Shown: positions 42,458-50,040 of the stretch, in pieces
How the letters are laid out: every line of letters starts with the position of its first letter
How positions within the stretch are numbered: position 1 is the stretch's first letter
Origin: Paracoccaceae bacterium
GTDB taxonomy: Bacteria; Pseudomonadota; Alphaproteobacteria; Rhodobacterales; Rhodobacteraceae
Length of the DNA stretch: 51,329 nucleotides
Reading direction: 5' to 3'
NCBI GenBank assembly: GCA_030950185.1
Contig: JAUZRU010000025.1
Location: 1-51,329 of the forward strand
The notes under the pieces: generated by a model
What the model was told of the DNA's origin: nothing
The model's database searches: none
Seen by the model: only the letters and a program-made list of their open reading frames with translations
Made by a program: the position numbers and the translations under genes

Positions 42458-43932
42458 GGCGCGACGTAACAGCCCTGCCGCTTGAACAGGCGCCGGCAAT
42501 GCCGGCGCTGGAAACCCTTGATCCAGGCGCTGCCGTGGCGCGCCTTCAGGAATTGTACGAACAGGCCACCGGCTATCTGATGGAGCGCTTCCAGCAGGTT
42601 CTGTCGGGCCGTTCACCAACCGCACGCTATCGTGCCTTCTACCCGGAAATCTGCATCACCACGACCAGCTTTGCCCATGTGGACAGCCGGCTGTCCTTTG
42701 GCCATGTGGCCGAACCGGGCACCTATGCCACCACCATTACCCGCCCGGACCTGTTCGAAAACTATCTGCGCCAGCAGATCGCCCTGTTGATCGAGGCCCA
42801 CGGCGTGCCCGTCGTCATCCGGCCGTCGAACACCCCGATCCCGATTCATTTCGCCCTTTCGGATGACACCGTCATCACTTCGGACAACGACAATGTCGAT
42901 TTCCACCTGCGCGACATCTTTGACGTGCCGGACCTGTCGAACACCAATGACGAAATCGTCAACGGCCACCTGTTGCGCGACGAAAACGGTGTTGGCCCGC
43001 TGGCCCCCTTTACCGCGCAGCGGGTGGATTATTCGCTTAAGCGGATGTCGCATTACACGGCCACCGCGCCCGAGCATTTTCAGAACCATATCCTGTTTAC
43101 CAACTACAAGTTCTATGTCGATGAATTCGCCTCTTACGCGCAAGAGGCGCTGAACGACCCTGCGTCGGGCTATACCGAATTCGTCGGCCCCGGAAATGTG
43201 ATCACACGACCGGGCGAAACCGTGGCCGAGCCACCTGACGGCCCGCAAATGCCGGCCTTTCACCTGAAGCGCCCCGATGGCGGCGGGATCACGCTGGTCA
43301 ATATCGGGGTCGGCCCCTCGAACGCCAAGACGGCAACAGACCATATCGCCGTGCTGCGCCCGCATGCGTGGCTGATGCTGGGCCATTGCGCCGGGCTGCG
43401 AAATTCGCAAAGTCTGGGGGATTTCGTGCTGGCGCATGCCTATCTGCGCGAAGATCACGTACTTGACGACGACCTGCCCGTCTGGGTGCCGATCCCCGCG
43501 CTGGCGGAAATCCAGATCGCCCTGGAACAGGCGGTGGCCGAGGTCACCGAATATACCGGATACGATCTGAAACGCATCATGCGCACCGGCACGGTTGCCA
43601 CCATCGACAACCGCAACTGGGAACTGCGCGACCAAAGCGGCCCGGTGCAGCGCCTCAGCCAGTCGCGCGCCATCGCGCTGGACATGGAAAGCGCCACCAT
43701 CGCGGCCAACGGATTCCGCTTTCGGGTTCCTTACGGCACGTTGTTATGCGTGTCCGACAAACCCCTTCATGGCGAGCTGAAACTGCCCGGCATGGCCAGC
43801 ACCTTTTACCGCACACAGGTGTCACGGCATCTGAAGATCGGCATTCGGGCACTGGAATCCCTGCGTGACATGCCGCTTGAGCGCCTGCACTCGCGCAAAT
43901 TGCGCAGTTTTGAAGAGACAGCTTTCCTTTAA
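42454..43932 (+). CDS. amn: AMP nucleosidase
   Basis: A 492-residue protein matching AMP nucleosidase. The N-terminal family domain (to about 175) is followed by a nucleoside-phosphorylase-type catalytic domain with VNIGVGPSNAKTATDHIAVL near 284-303 and LDMESATIAANGFRF near 410. It splits AMP into adenine and ribose 5-phosphate. Coupled by ATGA overlap to adenine deaminase, so the pair converts AMP to hypoxanthine plus ribose 5-phosphate. A 7-bp stem CGGCAGA/TCTGCCG (43933-43959) directly follows its stop. Confidence 0.92.
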   Translation: MRRDVTALPLEQAPAMPALETLDPGAAVARLQELYEQATGYLMERFQQVLSGRSPTARYRAFYPEICITTTSFAHVDSRLSFGHVAEPGTYATTITRPDLFENYLRQQIALLIEAHGVPVVIRPSNTPIPIHFALSDDTVITSDNDNVDFHLRDIFDVPDLSNTNDEIVNGHLLRDENGVGPLAPFTAQRVDYSLKRMSHYTATAPEHFQNHILFTNYKFYVDEFASYAQEALNDPASGYTEFVGPGNVITRPGETVAEPPDGPQMPAFHLKRPDGGGITLVNIGVGPSNAKTATDHIAVLRPHAWLMLGHCAGLRNSQSLGDFVLAHAYLREDHVLDDDLPVWVPIPALAEIQIALEQAVAEVTEYTGYDLKRIMRTGTVATIDNRNWELRDQSGPVQRLSQSRAIALDMESATIAANGFRFRVPYGTLLCVSDKPLHGELKLPGMASTFYRTQVSRHLKIGIRALESLRDMPLERLHSRKLRSFEETAFL

Positions 43933-44088
43933 CGGCAGAAATCTGACTGCAATCTGCCGAAAAGCGAAAAAAACCCATGAAACAAGGGCACAAATGATTG
44001 AGTTGCCCCCTGTGATCCAGTTAAATGCGCGCAATGTGTCTGCCACAATCAAAGGTCGGACCATATAACAACGAACAGGAACGAGACC

Positions 44089-44379
44089 ATGACAACAAAA
44101 CCCATGACCAAGACCCAGCTCATTGCCGCTCTGGCCGAGGCAACCGGTAGCGACAAGGCATCGGCCAAGCGCTGCCTCGAGGCGCTCTCGGAAATCGTCA
44201 CCAAAGAGGTCGCAGGTGGCGGCGCTGTGGTCCTGCCCGGCCTTGGCAAGTTCATGTGCCGCGACCGCCCCGAGCGCATGGTCCGCAACCCGGCCACCGG
44301 CGAGCAGTTCAAGAAACCCGCCGACCGCGTCGTGAAAGTGGTCATCGCCAAGGCGCTGAAAGACGTGATCAACAACTGA
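44089..44379 (+). CDS. HU-family DNA-binding protein
   Basis: A 96-residue histone-like protein with the HU/IHF fold: MTKTQLIAALAEATG helices (about 6-20), then LPGLGKF and the beta-arm RPERMVRNPATGEQFKKPA with the intercalating proline region, ending VVIAKALKDVIN. It bends and compacts DNA. It is monocistronic, with its own upstream region and a strong terminator. The sequence differs from a plain HupB by the cysteine in KFMCRDRP. Confidence 0.9.
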   Translation: MTTKPMTKTQLIAALAEATGSDKASAKRCLEALSEIVTKEVAGGGAVVLPGLGKFMCRDRPERMVRNPATGEQFKKPADRVVKVVIAKALKDVINN

Positions 44380-44429
44380 CACGACGTCGATTTTCTTTGG
44401 GCTACACGCCTCAGGGACAATTCGTTTAA

Positions 44430-44456
44430 GGTCGCCGTATATCGGCGGCCTTTTTC
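44430..44456 (+). terminator. Rho-independent terminator of the HU gene
   Basis: GGTCGCCG (44430-44437) pairs with CGGCGGCC (44443-44450), one G-T pair, loop TATAT, followed by TTTTT (44451-44455). This is the clearest intrinsic terminator in the window. Confidence 0.88.
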
Positions 44457-44483
44457 GTTGGGGCGATTGCATCGGGGGCAAGG

Positions 44484-45356
44484 ATGGATTTCAGGTCAAT
44501 GTTCATGGGGCTGGCCTATGTCCTGATGTGGAGCAGCGCGTTTTCCTCGGCCCGCATCATCGTGCAGGATGCCCCCCCGCTGATGGCACTGTCGGTCAGG
44601 TTTCTGGTTTCGGGCCTGGCGGCCATCCTGATCGCGATGTGGTCGGGACAAAGCGCGCGCATGACGGCGGCACAGTGGCGCAACACCATCATCTATGGCG
44701 TGTGCCAGAACGGGCTGTATCTGGGCCTGTTCTTTGTCGCGATGCAGTGGATCGGCGCCGGGCTGGCCGCCATCATAGCCAGCGCCATGCCCTTGGTGGT
44801 GGCGGCCCTCAGCCGGATCTTTCTGAACGAGCGTGTGGGGCCCTTGGGAGTTGCCGGGTTGCTGGCGGGTTTCGCAGGCGTGGCCCTGATCATGGGATCG
44901 CGTGTCAGCGGCGGGGCCGACCCGCTGGGCCTGCTGCTGTGTGCCATCGGGGTGCTGGCACTGGCAGTTGCCACGCTGGCGGTGCGCGGGGCCACCAGCG
45001 GCGGCAACATCATGATGATCGTGGGCTTGCAGATGCTGGTTGCCAGCGCCGTACTGGCACCTGTTGCCCTGATGCTTGAGGAACCGCTGATCAACTGGTC
45101 ACCCCGGCTGGGGCTGGCCTTTGCCTATACGACCATCGTGCCCGGCCTGCTGGCAACCTGGGTCTGGTTCCGCCTGATCGGTCGCATCGGCAGCACCCGG
45201 GCGGCGGCCTATCATTTCCTCAACCCGTTTTTTGGCGTGGCCATCGCCGCGGCCCTTCTGGGCGAGCCCATCGGCCTGCGCGACCTTCTGGGCGTGGCCA
45301 TCATCACCGCCGGGATATGGGCGGTGCAGGTGTCGCGCCGGACCGCACCGGCATGA
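44484..45356 (+). CDS. DMT-superfamily (EamA) transporter
   Basis: A 290-residue membrane protein with about ten helices arranged as two EamA repeats (about 7-135 and 148-285), including LMWSSAFSSARI early and LNPFFGVAIAAALLGEP near 250. Such permeases export amino acids or other small metabolites; the substrate cannot be told from sequence. Its ATG at 44484 lies just after the HU terminator, so it needs its own promoter. CAAGG precedes the start. It is followed after 101 bases by mcl1. Confidence 0.87.
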   Translation: MDFRSMFMGLAYVLMWSSAFSSARIIVQDAPPLMALSVRFLVSGLAAILIAMWSGQSARMTAAQWRNTIIYGVCQNGLYLGLFFVAMQWIGAGLAAIIASAMPLVVAALSRIFLNERVGPLGVAGLLAGFAGVALIMGSRVSGGADPLGLLLCAIGVLALAVATLAVRGATSGGNIMMIVGLQMLVASAVLAPVALMLEEPLINWSPRLGLAFAYTTIVPGLLATWVWFRLIGRIGSTRAAAYHFLNPFFGVAIAAALLGEPIGLRDLLGVAIITAGIWAVQVSRRTAPA

Positions 45357-45389
45357 CGCTGCGGCATTTTCTGCGGCGCAGCACTTGAA

Positions 45390-45449
45390 TGCGGCGCCGC
45401 AACATTATAACCAATACAACCAGCAACCCGTAACATCCTTGCGCAAGGA
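45390..45449 (+). promoter_or_regulatory. Two palindromes in the mcl1 leader
   Basis: TGCGGCGCCGCA (45390-45401) and TCCTTGCGCAAGGA (45436-45449) are perfect palindromes. The second contains the AAGGA ribosome binding site of mcl1. They may be operator sites or, for the second, a hairpin hiding the ribosome binding site. CATTATAAC between them (45403-45411) could be a -10 box. Confidence 0.45.
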
Positions 45450-45457
45450 ATTCGACC

Positions 45458-46417
45458 ATGAGCTTTCGCATTCAACCCCAGCCCCCTGCCCGCCCCAATC
45501 GCTGCCAGCTTTTCGGCCCCGGTTCGCGCCCGGCGCTGTTTGAAAAGATGGCCGCCAGTGCCGCGGATGTTGTCAATCTGGACCTCGAAGACAGCGTTGC
45601 GCCCGATGACAAGGACGCCGCGCGCAAGAACATCATCGAGGCGATCAACGATGTGGATTGGGGCAACAAGCATGTCAGCGTGCGCATCAACGGGCTGGAT
45701 ACGCCCTGGTGGTACCGCGATGTGGTCGATCTGCTGGAACAGGCCGGAGAGCGGCTTGACCAGATCATGATCCCCAAGGTGGGCTGCGCGGCCGATGTCT
45801 ATGCGGTTGACGCGCTGGTCACCGCGATCGAGGCGGCCAGGGGGCGAGGAAAGCGGATCAGCCTGGAAGTCATCATCGAAAGCGCCGCCGGCGTCACCCA
45901 TGTCGAGGAAATCGCCGCCTCAAGCCCCCGCCTGCAGGCCATGAGCCTGGGCGCCGCCGACTTTGCCGCCAGCATGGGGATGCAGACCACCGGCATCGGG
46001 GGCACGCAGGAAAACTATTACATGCTGCATGAGGGGCAGAAATACTGGTCGGACCCGTGGCACTGGGTGCAGACGGCCATTGTTGCCGCCTGCCGCACCC
46101 ACGGTATCCTGCCGGTTGACGGGCCCTTCGGCGATTTTTCCGACGACGAGGGCTATATCGCGCAGGCGCGGCGCTCGGCCACGCTGGGGATGGTGGGGAA
46201 ATGGGCGATCCACCCGAAACAGATCGCGCTGGCCAACCAGGTTTTCACCCCATCCGAGGAACAGATCCGCGAGGCGCGGGAAATTCTGGCCGCCATGGAA
46301 CAGGCCAAGGCCAATGGCGAGGGTGCGACCGTCTACAAGGGACGGCTTGTGGACATTGCCAGCATCAAGCAGGCCGAGGTGATCGTGAAGCAGGCCGAGA
46401 TGATCGAGGCCGGATAA
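45458..46417 (+). CDS. mcl1: L-malyl-CoA / beta-methylmalyl-CoA lyase
   Basis: A 319-residue CitE-like lyase almost identical in pattern to Rhodobacter Mcl1. LFGPGSRPALFEKMAASAAD lies at 19-38, LDLEDSVAPDDK at 41-52 with the metal-binding acidic residues, VRINGLDTPW near 75, EVIIESAAGV near 141 and GAADFAASMGMQTTGIGG near 167. It cleaves malyl-CoA to acetyl-CoA and glyoxylate and beta-methylmalyl-CoA to propionyl-CoA and glyoxylate, key steps of the ethylmalonyl-CoA route of acetate use. ATG 45458 is preceded by AAGGA within a palindrome. Confidence 0.93.
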   Translation: MSFRIQPQPPARPNRCQLFGPGSRPALFEKMAASAADVVNLDLEDSVAPDDKDAARKNIIEAINDVDWGNKHVSVRINGLDTPWWYRDVVDLLEQAGERLDQIMIPKVGCAADVYAVDALVTAIEAARGRGKRISLEVIIESAAGVTHVEEIAASSPRLQAMSLGAADFAASMGMQTTGIGGTQENYYMLHEGQKYWSDPWHWVQTAIVAACRTHGILPVDGPFGDFSDDEGYIAQARRSATLGMVGKWAIHPKQIALANQVFTPSEEQIREAREILAAMEQAKANGEGATVYKGRLVDIASIKQAEVIVKQAEMIEAG

Positions 46418-46437
46418 AGGGGTTCCTTGCCGGGATT

Positions 46438-46488
46438 CCTGCGGGGGCCAGCCCCCGCACCCCCGGAGTATTTGGACAAAGAAGAAGC
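46438..46488 (+). repeat. Dispersed intergenic repeat, copy 3, with hairpin
   Basis: GCGGGGGC (46441-46448) pairs with GCCCCCGC (46451-46458), followed by ACCCCCGGAGTATTTGGACA and AAGAAGAAG. It lies between convergent mcl1 and the lrp-type gene, the place of a terminator. Copies 1 and 2 share the GAGTATTT..CAAAGAAGAAG core. Confidence 0.75.
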
Positions 46489-46499
46489 GGAATGCGCGA

Positions 46500-47000
46500 T
46501 CAGCCTTGGTCGGTTGCGCGGTTTTCAAGCACATCAAAGGGCACACCCGGCTCGTCCTTGGCGCAACGGATGACCAGCGATGTCTTGACGCTGGCGACAT
46601 TGGGGGCCGAGGTCAGCTGTTCGGTCAGGAATGTCTGAAAGGTCGAAAGATCGGGGGCCACGCATTTCAGGATGAAATCGATCTCGCCATTCAGCATGTG
46701 ACATTCACGCACCAATGACCAGCCGCGGCACAGCTCTTCAAAGGCGGAAAGGTCGGATTCCGCCTGCGAATGCAGCCCGACCATGGCAAAGACCTGCACC
46801 TCGAAACCCAGGGCGCGGGCGTTCACATCGGCGTGGTAGCCGCGAATCAGACCGCTTTCTTCCAGCGTGCGGACCCGGCGCAGACAGGGCGGTGCCGAGA
46901 TGCCGACCCTGCGGGCCAGCTCGACATTGGTCATTCTTCCGTCATCCTGCAATTCACGCAGGATATTGCGGTCGATCGGATCAAGCTTGCTGGCTGACAT
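46500..47000 (-). CDS. Lrp/AsnC-family regulator next to trxB
   Basis: A 166-residue regulator with an N-terminal helix-turn-helix (about 5-65, VELARRVGISAPPCLRRVRTLE) and a C-terminal RAM domain (about 70-150, including GEIDFILKCVAPDL). It is divergent from thioredoxin reductase with 202 bases between starts, an arrangement common in alphaproteobacteria. The effector is unknown; the helix-turn-helix differs from that of the ald-linked regulator. Confidence 0.87.
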   Translation of the reverse strand: MSASKLDPIDRNILRELQDDGRMTNVELARRVGISAPPCLRRVRTLEESGLIRGYHADVNARALGFEVQVFAMVGLHSQAESDLSAFEELCRGWSLVRECHMLNGEIDFILKCVAPDLSTFQTFLTEQLTSAPNVASVKTSLVIRCAKDEPGVPFDVLENRATDQG

Positions 47001-47019
47001 TGGCGACTCCTGGCTCCAG

Positions 47020-47090
47020 TAGATGTGCGCAAATTACCCCCTGCGGGCAGCATGCGCAATATTGTTTCGCAGTTGCGTAATTTTTCATTA
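47020..47090 (+). promoter_or_regulatory. GCGCAA/TTGCGT repeats in the lrp-trxB control region
   Basis: GCGCAA at 47027-47032 and 47054-47059 and the inverted TTGCGT at 47073-47078 each sit beside an AT-rich flank (AATTA, TATTG, AATTTTTC). The spacing of about 20-27 bases places them on similar faces of the helix, as expected of Lrp-type operator arrays. No regulator binding is shown. Confidence 0.4.
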
Positions 47091-47202
47091 AGGCGGTGTG
47101 ACGTCGGGAAATCATGTCGCAGCCACATGAAACCCGCCTTTTACCGTCCGGTGCCTGCACCTATATGGGGAAGCAGTTGAAATCAACAGATCGGAAAAGA
47201 CA

Positions 47203-48147
47203 ATGACCGACACCCGACACACACGCCTGCTTATCATCGGATCCGGCCCCGCCGGCTATACCGCCGGCATCTATGCCGCACGCGCCATGCTTGAGCCGGT
47301 TCTGGTTCAGGGGATGGAGCCCGGCGGGCAGCTGACCACCACGACAGACGTCGAGAACTATCCCGGCTTTACCGAGGTGCAAGGCCCCGACCTGATGAGC
47401 CGGATGGAGGCCCATGCCCGCGCCATGGGCACCGACATCATCACCGACCATATCGGCAGCCTTGACCTGTCGCAGAGGCCCTTCGTTGCACAGGGCGAAA
47501 GCGGCACGACATACACGGCCGAAGCGCTGGTGCTGGCCACGGGCGCACGGGCCAAGTGGCTTGGCCTGCCCTCGGAAGACAAGTTCAAGGGCTTTGGCGT
47601 TTCCGCCTGTGCAACCTGCGATGGTTTCTTTTACCGGGGGCAGGAAATCGTGGTCGTTGGCGGCGGTAACACCGCGGTAGAAGAGGCGCTGTTCCTGACC
47701 AATTTCGCCACCAAGGTCACCCTGATTCACCGCCGGGACGAGCTGCGCGCCGAAAAGATTCTGATCGACCGGCTGATGAAAAATCCCAAGATCGTGCCCT
47801 TGTGGAACCATGTCGTCGAAGAAATCGTCGGCACGGATGAACCACTTGGCGTGACAGGGGTGCGGGCCAAGCATGTGAAAACCGGCGAGATCACCGAAAT
47901 TCCCGCCAAAGGTGTTTTCATCGCCATCGGCCACGCGCCCGCCAGCGAGTTGGTCAAGGACCAGCTTGAAACCCATATGGGCGGCTATGTGAAGGTCGAG
48001 CCGGGCAGCACCCGCACCTCGGTTCCCGGCGTGTTCGCGGCCGGCGACCTGACCGATCACGTCTATCGGCAGGCCGTGACCTCGGCCGGCATGGGCTGCA
48101 TGGCAGCGCTGGATGCCGAGCGCTGGCTGGCCGAGCAGGAAAGCTGA
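47203..48147 (+). CDS. trxB: Thioredoxin reductase
   Basis: A 314-residue pyridine nucleotide-disulfide oxidoreductase. FAD motif [10 protein letters not shown] starts at residue 13, the redox-active CATC is at 136-139, the NADPH motif [11 protein letters not shown] is near 152, and [20 protein letters not shown] is near 271. It reduces thioredoxin with NADPH. It is divergent from the lrp-type gene. The sequence before ATG 47203 (GATCGGAAAAGACA) has a weak ribosome binding site. A long hairpin lies about 30 bases past its stop. Confidence 0.95.
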   Translation: MTDTRHTRLLIIGSGPAGYTAGIYAARAMLEPVLVQGMEPGGQLTTTTDVENYPGFTEVQGPDLMSRMEAHARAMGTDIITDHIGSLDLSQRPFVAQGESGTTYTAEALVLATGARAKWLGLPSEDKFKGFGVSACATCDGFFYRGQEIVVVGGGNTAVEEALFLTNFATKVTLIHRRDELRAEKILIDRLMKNPKIVPLWNHVVEEIVGTDEPLGVTGVRAKHVKTGEITEIPAKGVFIAIGHAPASELVKDQLETHMGGYVKVEPGSTRTSVPGVFAAGDLTDHVYRQAVTSAGMGCMAALDAERWLAEQES

Positions 48148-48175
48148 GCGGCGCGCTGCGCTGACCTTGTCATTG

Positions 48176-48234
48176 GCGCCCCGTATTTCACCACTTCGCA
48201 TTGCACTGTGGCGAGGCGGTGTTATACGGGGCGC
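48176..48234 (+). promoter_or_regulatory. Extended hairpin in the trxB-sat/cysC intergenic region
   Basis: GCGCCCCGTAT (48176-48186) is a perfect complement of ATACGGGGCGC (48224-48234). Inside it, after a TT/TT internal loop, CACCACTTCGC (48189-48199) pairs with GCGAGGCGGTG (48211-48221) with one mismatch and one G-T. The loop is ATTGCACTGTG. It lies 41 bases before the sat/cysC ATG and 28 after the trxB stop, so it could be a leader structure, a terminator without a T-tract, or a degenerate mobile hairpin. Confidence 0.7.
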
Positions 48235-48275
48235 GCGTATTTGCATTGTATCACAATAGACAAGGTTTCGGCCCC

Positions 48276-49988
48276 ATGATGACCCCGAACACGGCCCCCA
48301 TTCCCGAATTGTATGTTTCCTATGACAGCGCGCAGAAGCTCAAGCACGAGGCGGGCGCGCTGCCCAGCTGGGATCTGACGCCGCGACAGATCTGTGATCT
48401 GGAGCTGCTGATGAATGGCGGCTTCAACCCGCTCAAGGGATTTCTGGGGCGCGAAGACTATGAAAGCGTCGTTGACAACATGCGGCTGGCCGATGGCACG
48501 CTTTGGCCGATGCCGATCACGCTGGATATCTCGCAAGACTTTGCCGACAGCATCGAGCCGGGCCAGGACATCGCCCTGCGTGACCAGGAAGGTGTGATTC
48601 TTGCAATCATGTCGGTGTCCGACAAATGGGTGCCCGACAAGGCGCATGAGGCCGAAAAGGTGTTCGGCGCGGATGACATCGCCCACCCCGCCGTCAACTA
48701 TCTGCACAACACCGCCGGCCCGGTCTATCTGGGCGGTCAGATCACCGGGCTGCAACAGCCTGTCCATTACGATTTTCGTGCCCGCCGCGACACCCCGAAC
48801 GAGTTGCGCGCGTTTTTCCGCAAGCTGGGGTGGCGCAAGGTCGTGGCCTTCCAGACACGCAACCCGCTGCACCGCGCGCATCAGGAATTGACCTTCCGCG
48901 CCGCGCGCGAGGTTCAGGCCAACCTCTTGATCCACCCGGTTGTGGGGCTGACCAAGCCGGGCGATGTCGATCACTTTACGCGCGTGCGCTGCTACGAGGC
49001 GGTGCTTGACAAATATCCCGCCGCCACCACGACGATGAGCCTGCTCAACCTGGCCATGCGCATGGCCGGCCCGCGCGAGGCCGTCTGGCACGGGATCATC
49101 CGGCGCAACCATGGATGCACGCATTTCATCGTGGGCCGCGACCATGCCGGCCCTGGCAAGAACAGCGAAGGCGAAAATTTCTACGGCCCTTATGACGCGC
49201 AGGACCTTTTCCGCGAATATCAGGATGAAATCGGCCTGGAAATGGTGCCGTTCAAGCACATGGTCTATGTGCAGGAACGCGCCCAATACGAGCCCTGGGA
49301 CGAAATCGAGGACCGGGACAATGTCACGATCCTGAACATTTCCGGCACCGAGCTGCGGCGGCGGCTACGCGAAGGGCTTGAAATCCCCGACTGGTTTTCC
49401 TTTCCCGAGGTTGTCGAACAGCTGCGTCGGCGCTTTCCGCCGCGCAACCAGCAGGGCTTTACGGTGTTCTTTACCGGTCTGTCGGGATCGGGGAAATCGA
49501 CCATCGCCAACGCGCTGATGGTCAAGCTGATGGAAATGGGCGGAAGGCCCGTAACCCTGCTGGATGGCGACGTCGTGCGCAAGAACCTGTCGTCCGAGCT
49601 GGGTTTTTCCAAGGAACACCGCGATCTGAACATTCGTCGCATCGGCTTTGTCGCCAGCGAGATCACCAAGAATGGCGGCATCGCCATCTGTGCCCCGATT
49701 GCGCCCTATGCGGCCACCCGCCGCGCGGTGCGCGACGAGATCGAGCAATACGGCGCCTTTGTCGAAATCCATGTGGCGACCAGCCTTGAAGAATGCGAAC
49801 GCCGCGACCGCAAGGGGCTGTACAAGCTGGCGCGTGAGGGCAAGATCAAGGAATTCACGGGTATTTCAGACCCTTATGAAGTGCCGGAAAACCCCGAATT
49901 GCGGCTGGACACCGAAAATGTCAGTGTTGACCACTGCGCGCATCAGGTGTTGTTGAAGCTGGAAAGCATGGGGTTGGTCAAGGGCTGA
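48276..49988 (+). CDS. sat/cysC: Bifunctional sulfate adenylyltransferase / adenylylsulfate kinase
   Basis: A 570-residue fusion. Residues about 1-390 form ATP sulfurylase with QTRNPLHRAHQELTFRAARE (the HxxH nucleotide motif) and GRDHAGPG; residues about 393-570 form APS kinase with an intact P-loop GLSGSGKS (401-408) and LLDGDVVRKNLSSELGFSKE. It makes APS and then PAPS from sulfate and ATP for sulfur assimilation or sulfation; the ATP sulfurylase half can also run in reverse. ATG 48276 is chosen from two adjacent in-frame ATGs (48276, 48279); the in-frame extension to 48201 crosses the hairpin. A weak AAGG is the only ribosome binding site. Confidence 0.94.
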   Translation: MMTPNTAPIPELYVSYDSAQKLKHEAGALPSWDLTPRQICDLELLMNGGFNPLKGFLGREDYESVVDNMRLADGTLWPMPITLDISQDFADSIEPGQDIALRDQEGVILAIMSVSDKWVPDKAHEAEKVFGADDIAHPAVNYLHNTAGPVYLGGQITGLQQPVHYDFRARRDTPNELRAFFRKLGWRKVVAFQTRNPLHRAHQELTFRAAREVQANLLIHPVVGLTKPGDVDHFTRVRCYEAVLDKYPAATTTMSLLNLAMRMAGPREAVWHGIIRRNHGCTHFIVGRDHAGPGKNSEGENFYGPYDAQDLFREYQDEIGLEMVPFKHMVYVQERAQYEPWDEIEDRDNVTILNISGTELRRRLREGLEIPDWFSFPEVVEQLRRRFPPRNQQGFTVFFTGLSGSGKSTIANALMVKLMEMGGRPVTLLDGDVVRKNLSSELGFSKEHRDLNIRRIGFVASEITKNGGIAICAPIAPYAATRRAVRDEIEQYGAFVEIHVATSLEECERRDRKGLYKLAREGKIKEFTGISDPYEVPENPELRLDTENVSVDHCAHQVLLKLESMGLVKG

Positions 49989-50040
49989 GCCCACGGGTCA
50001 ACGGGCTGAAACCGGTTCGGGCTTTTGGTGACTTTGGTGA

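Noticed and set aside
48176-48234. SAM-type riboswitch before sat/cysC
   Set aside because: A simple long hairpin without the pseudoknot or core sequence of known SAM classes; kept only as an unexplained structure.
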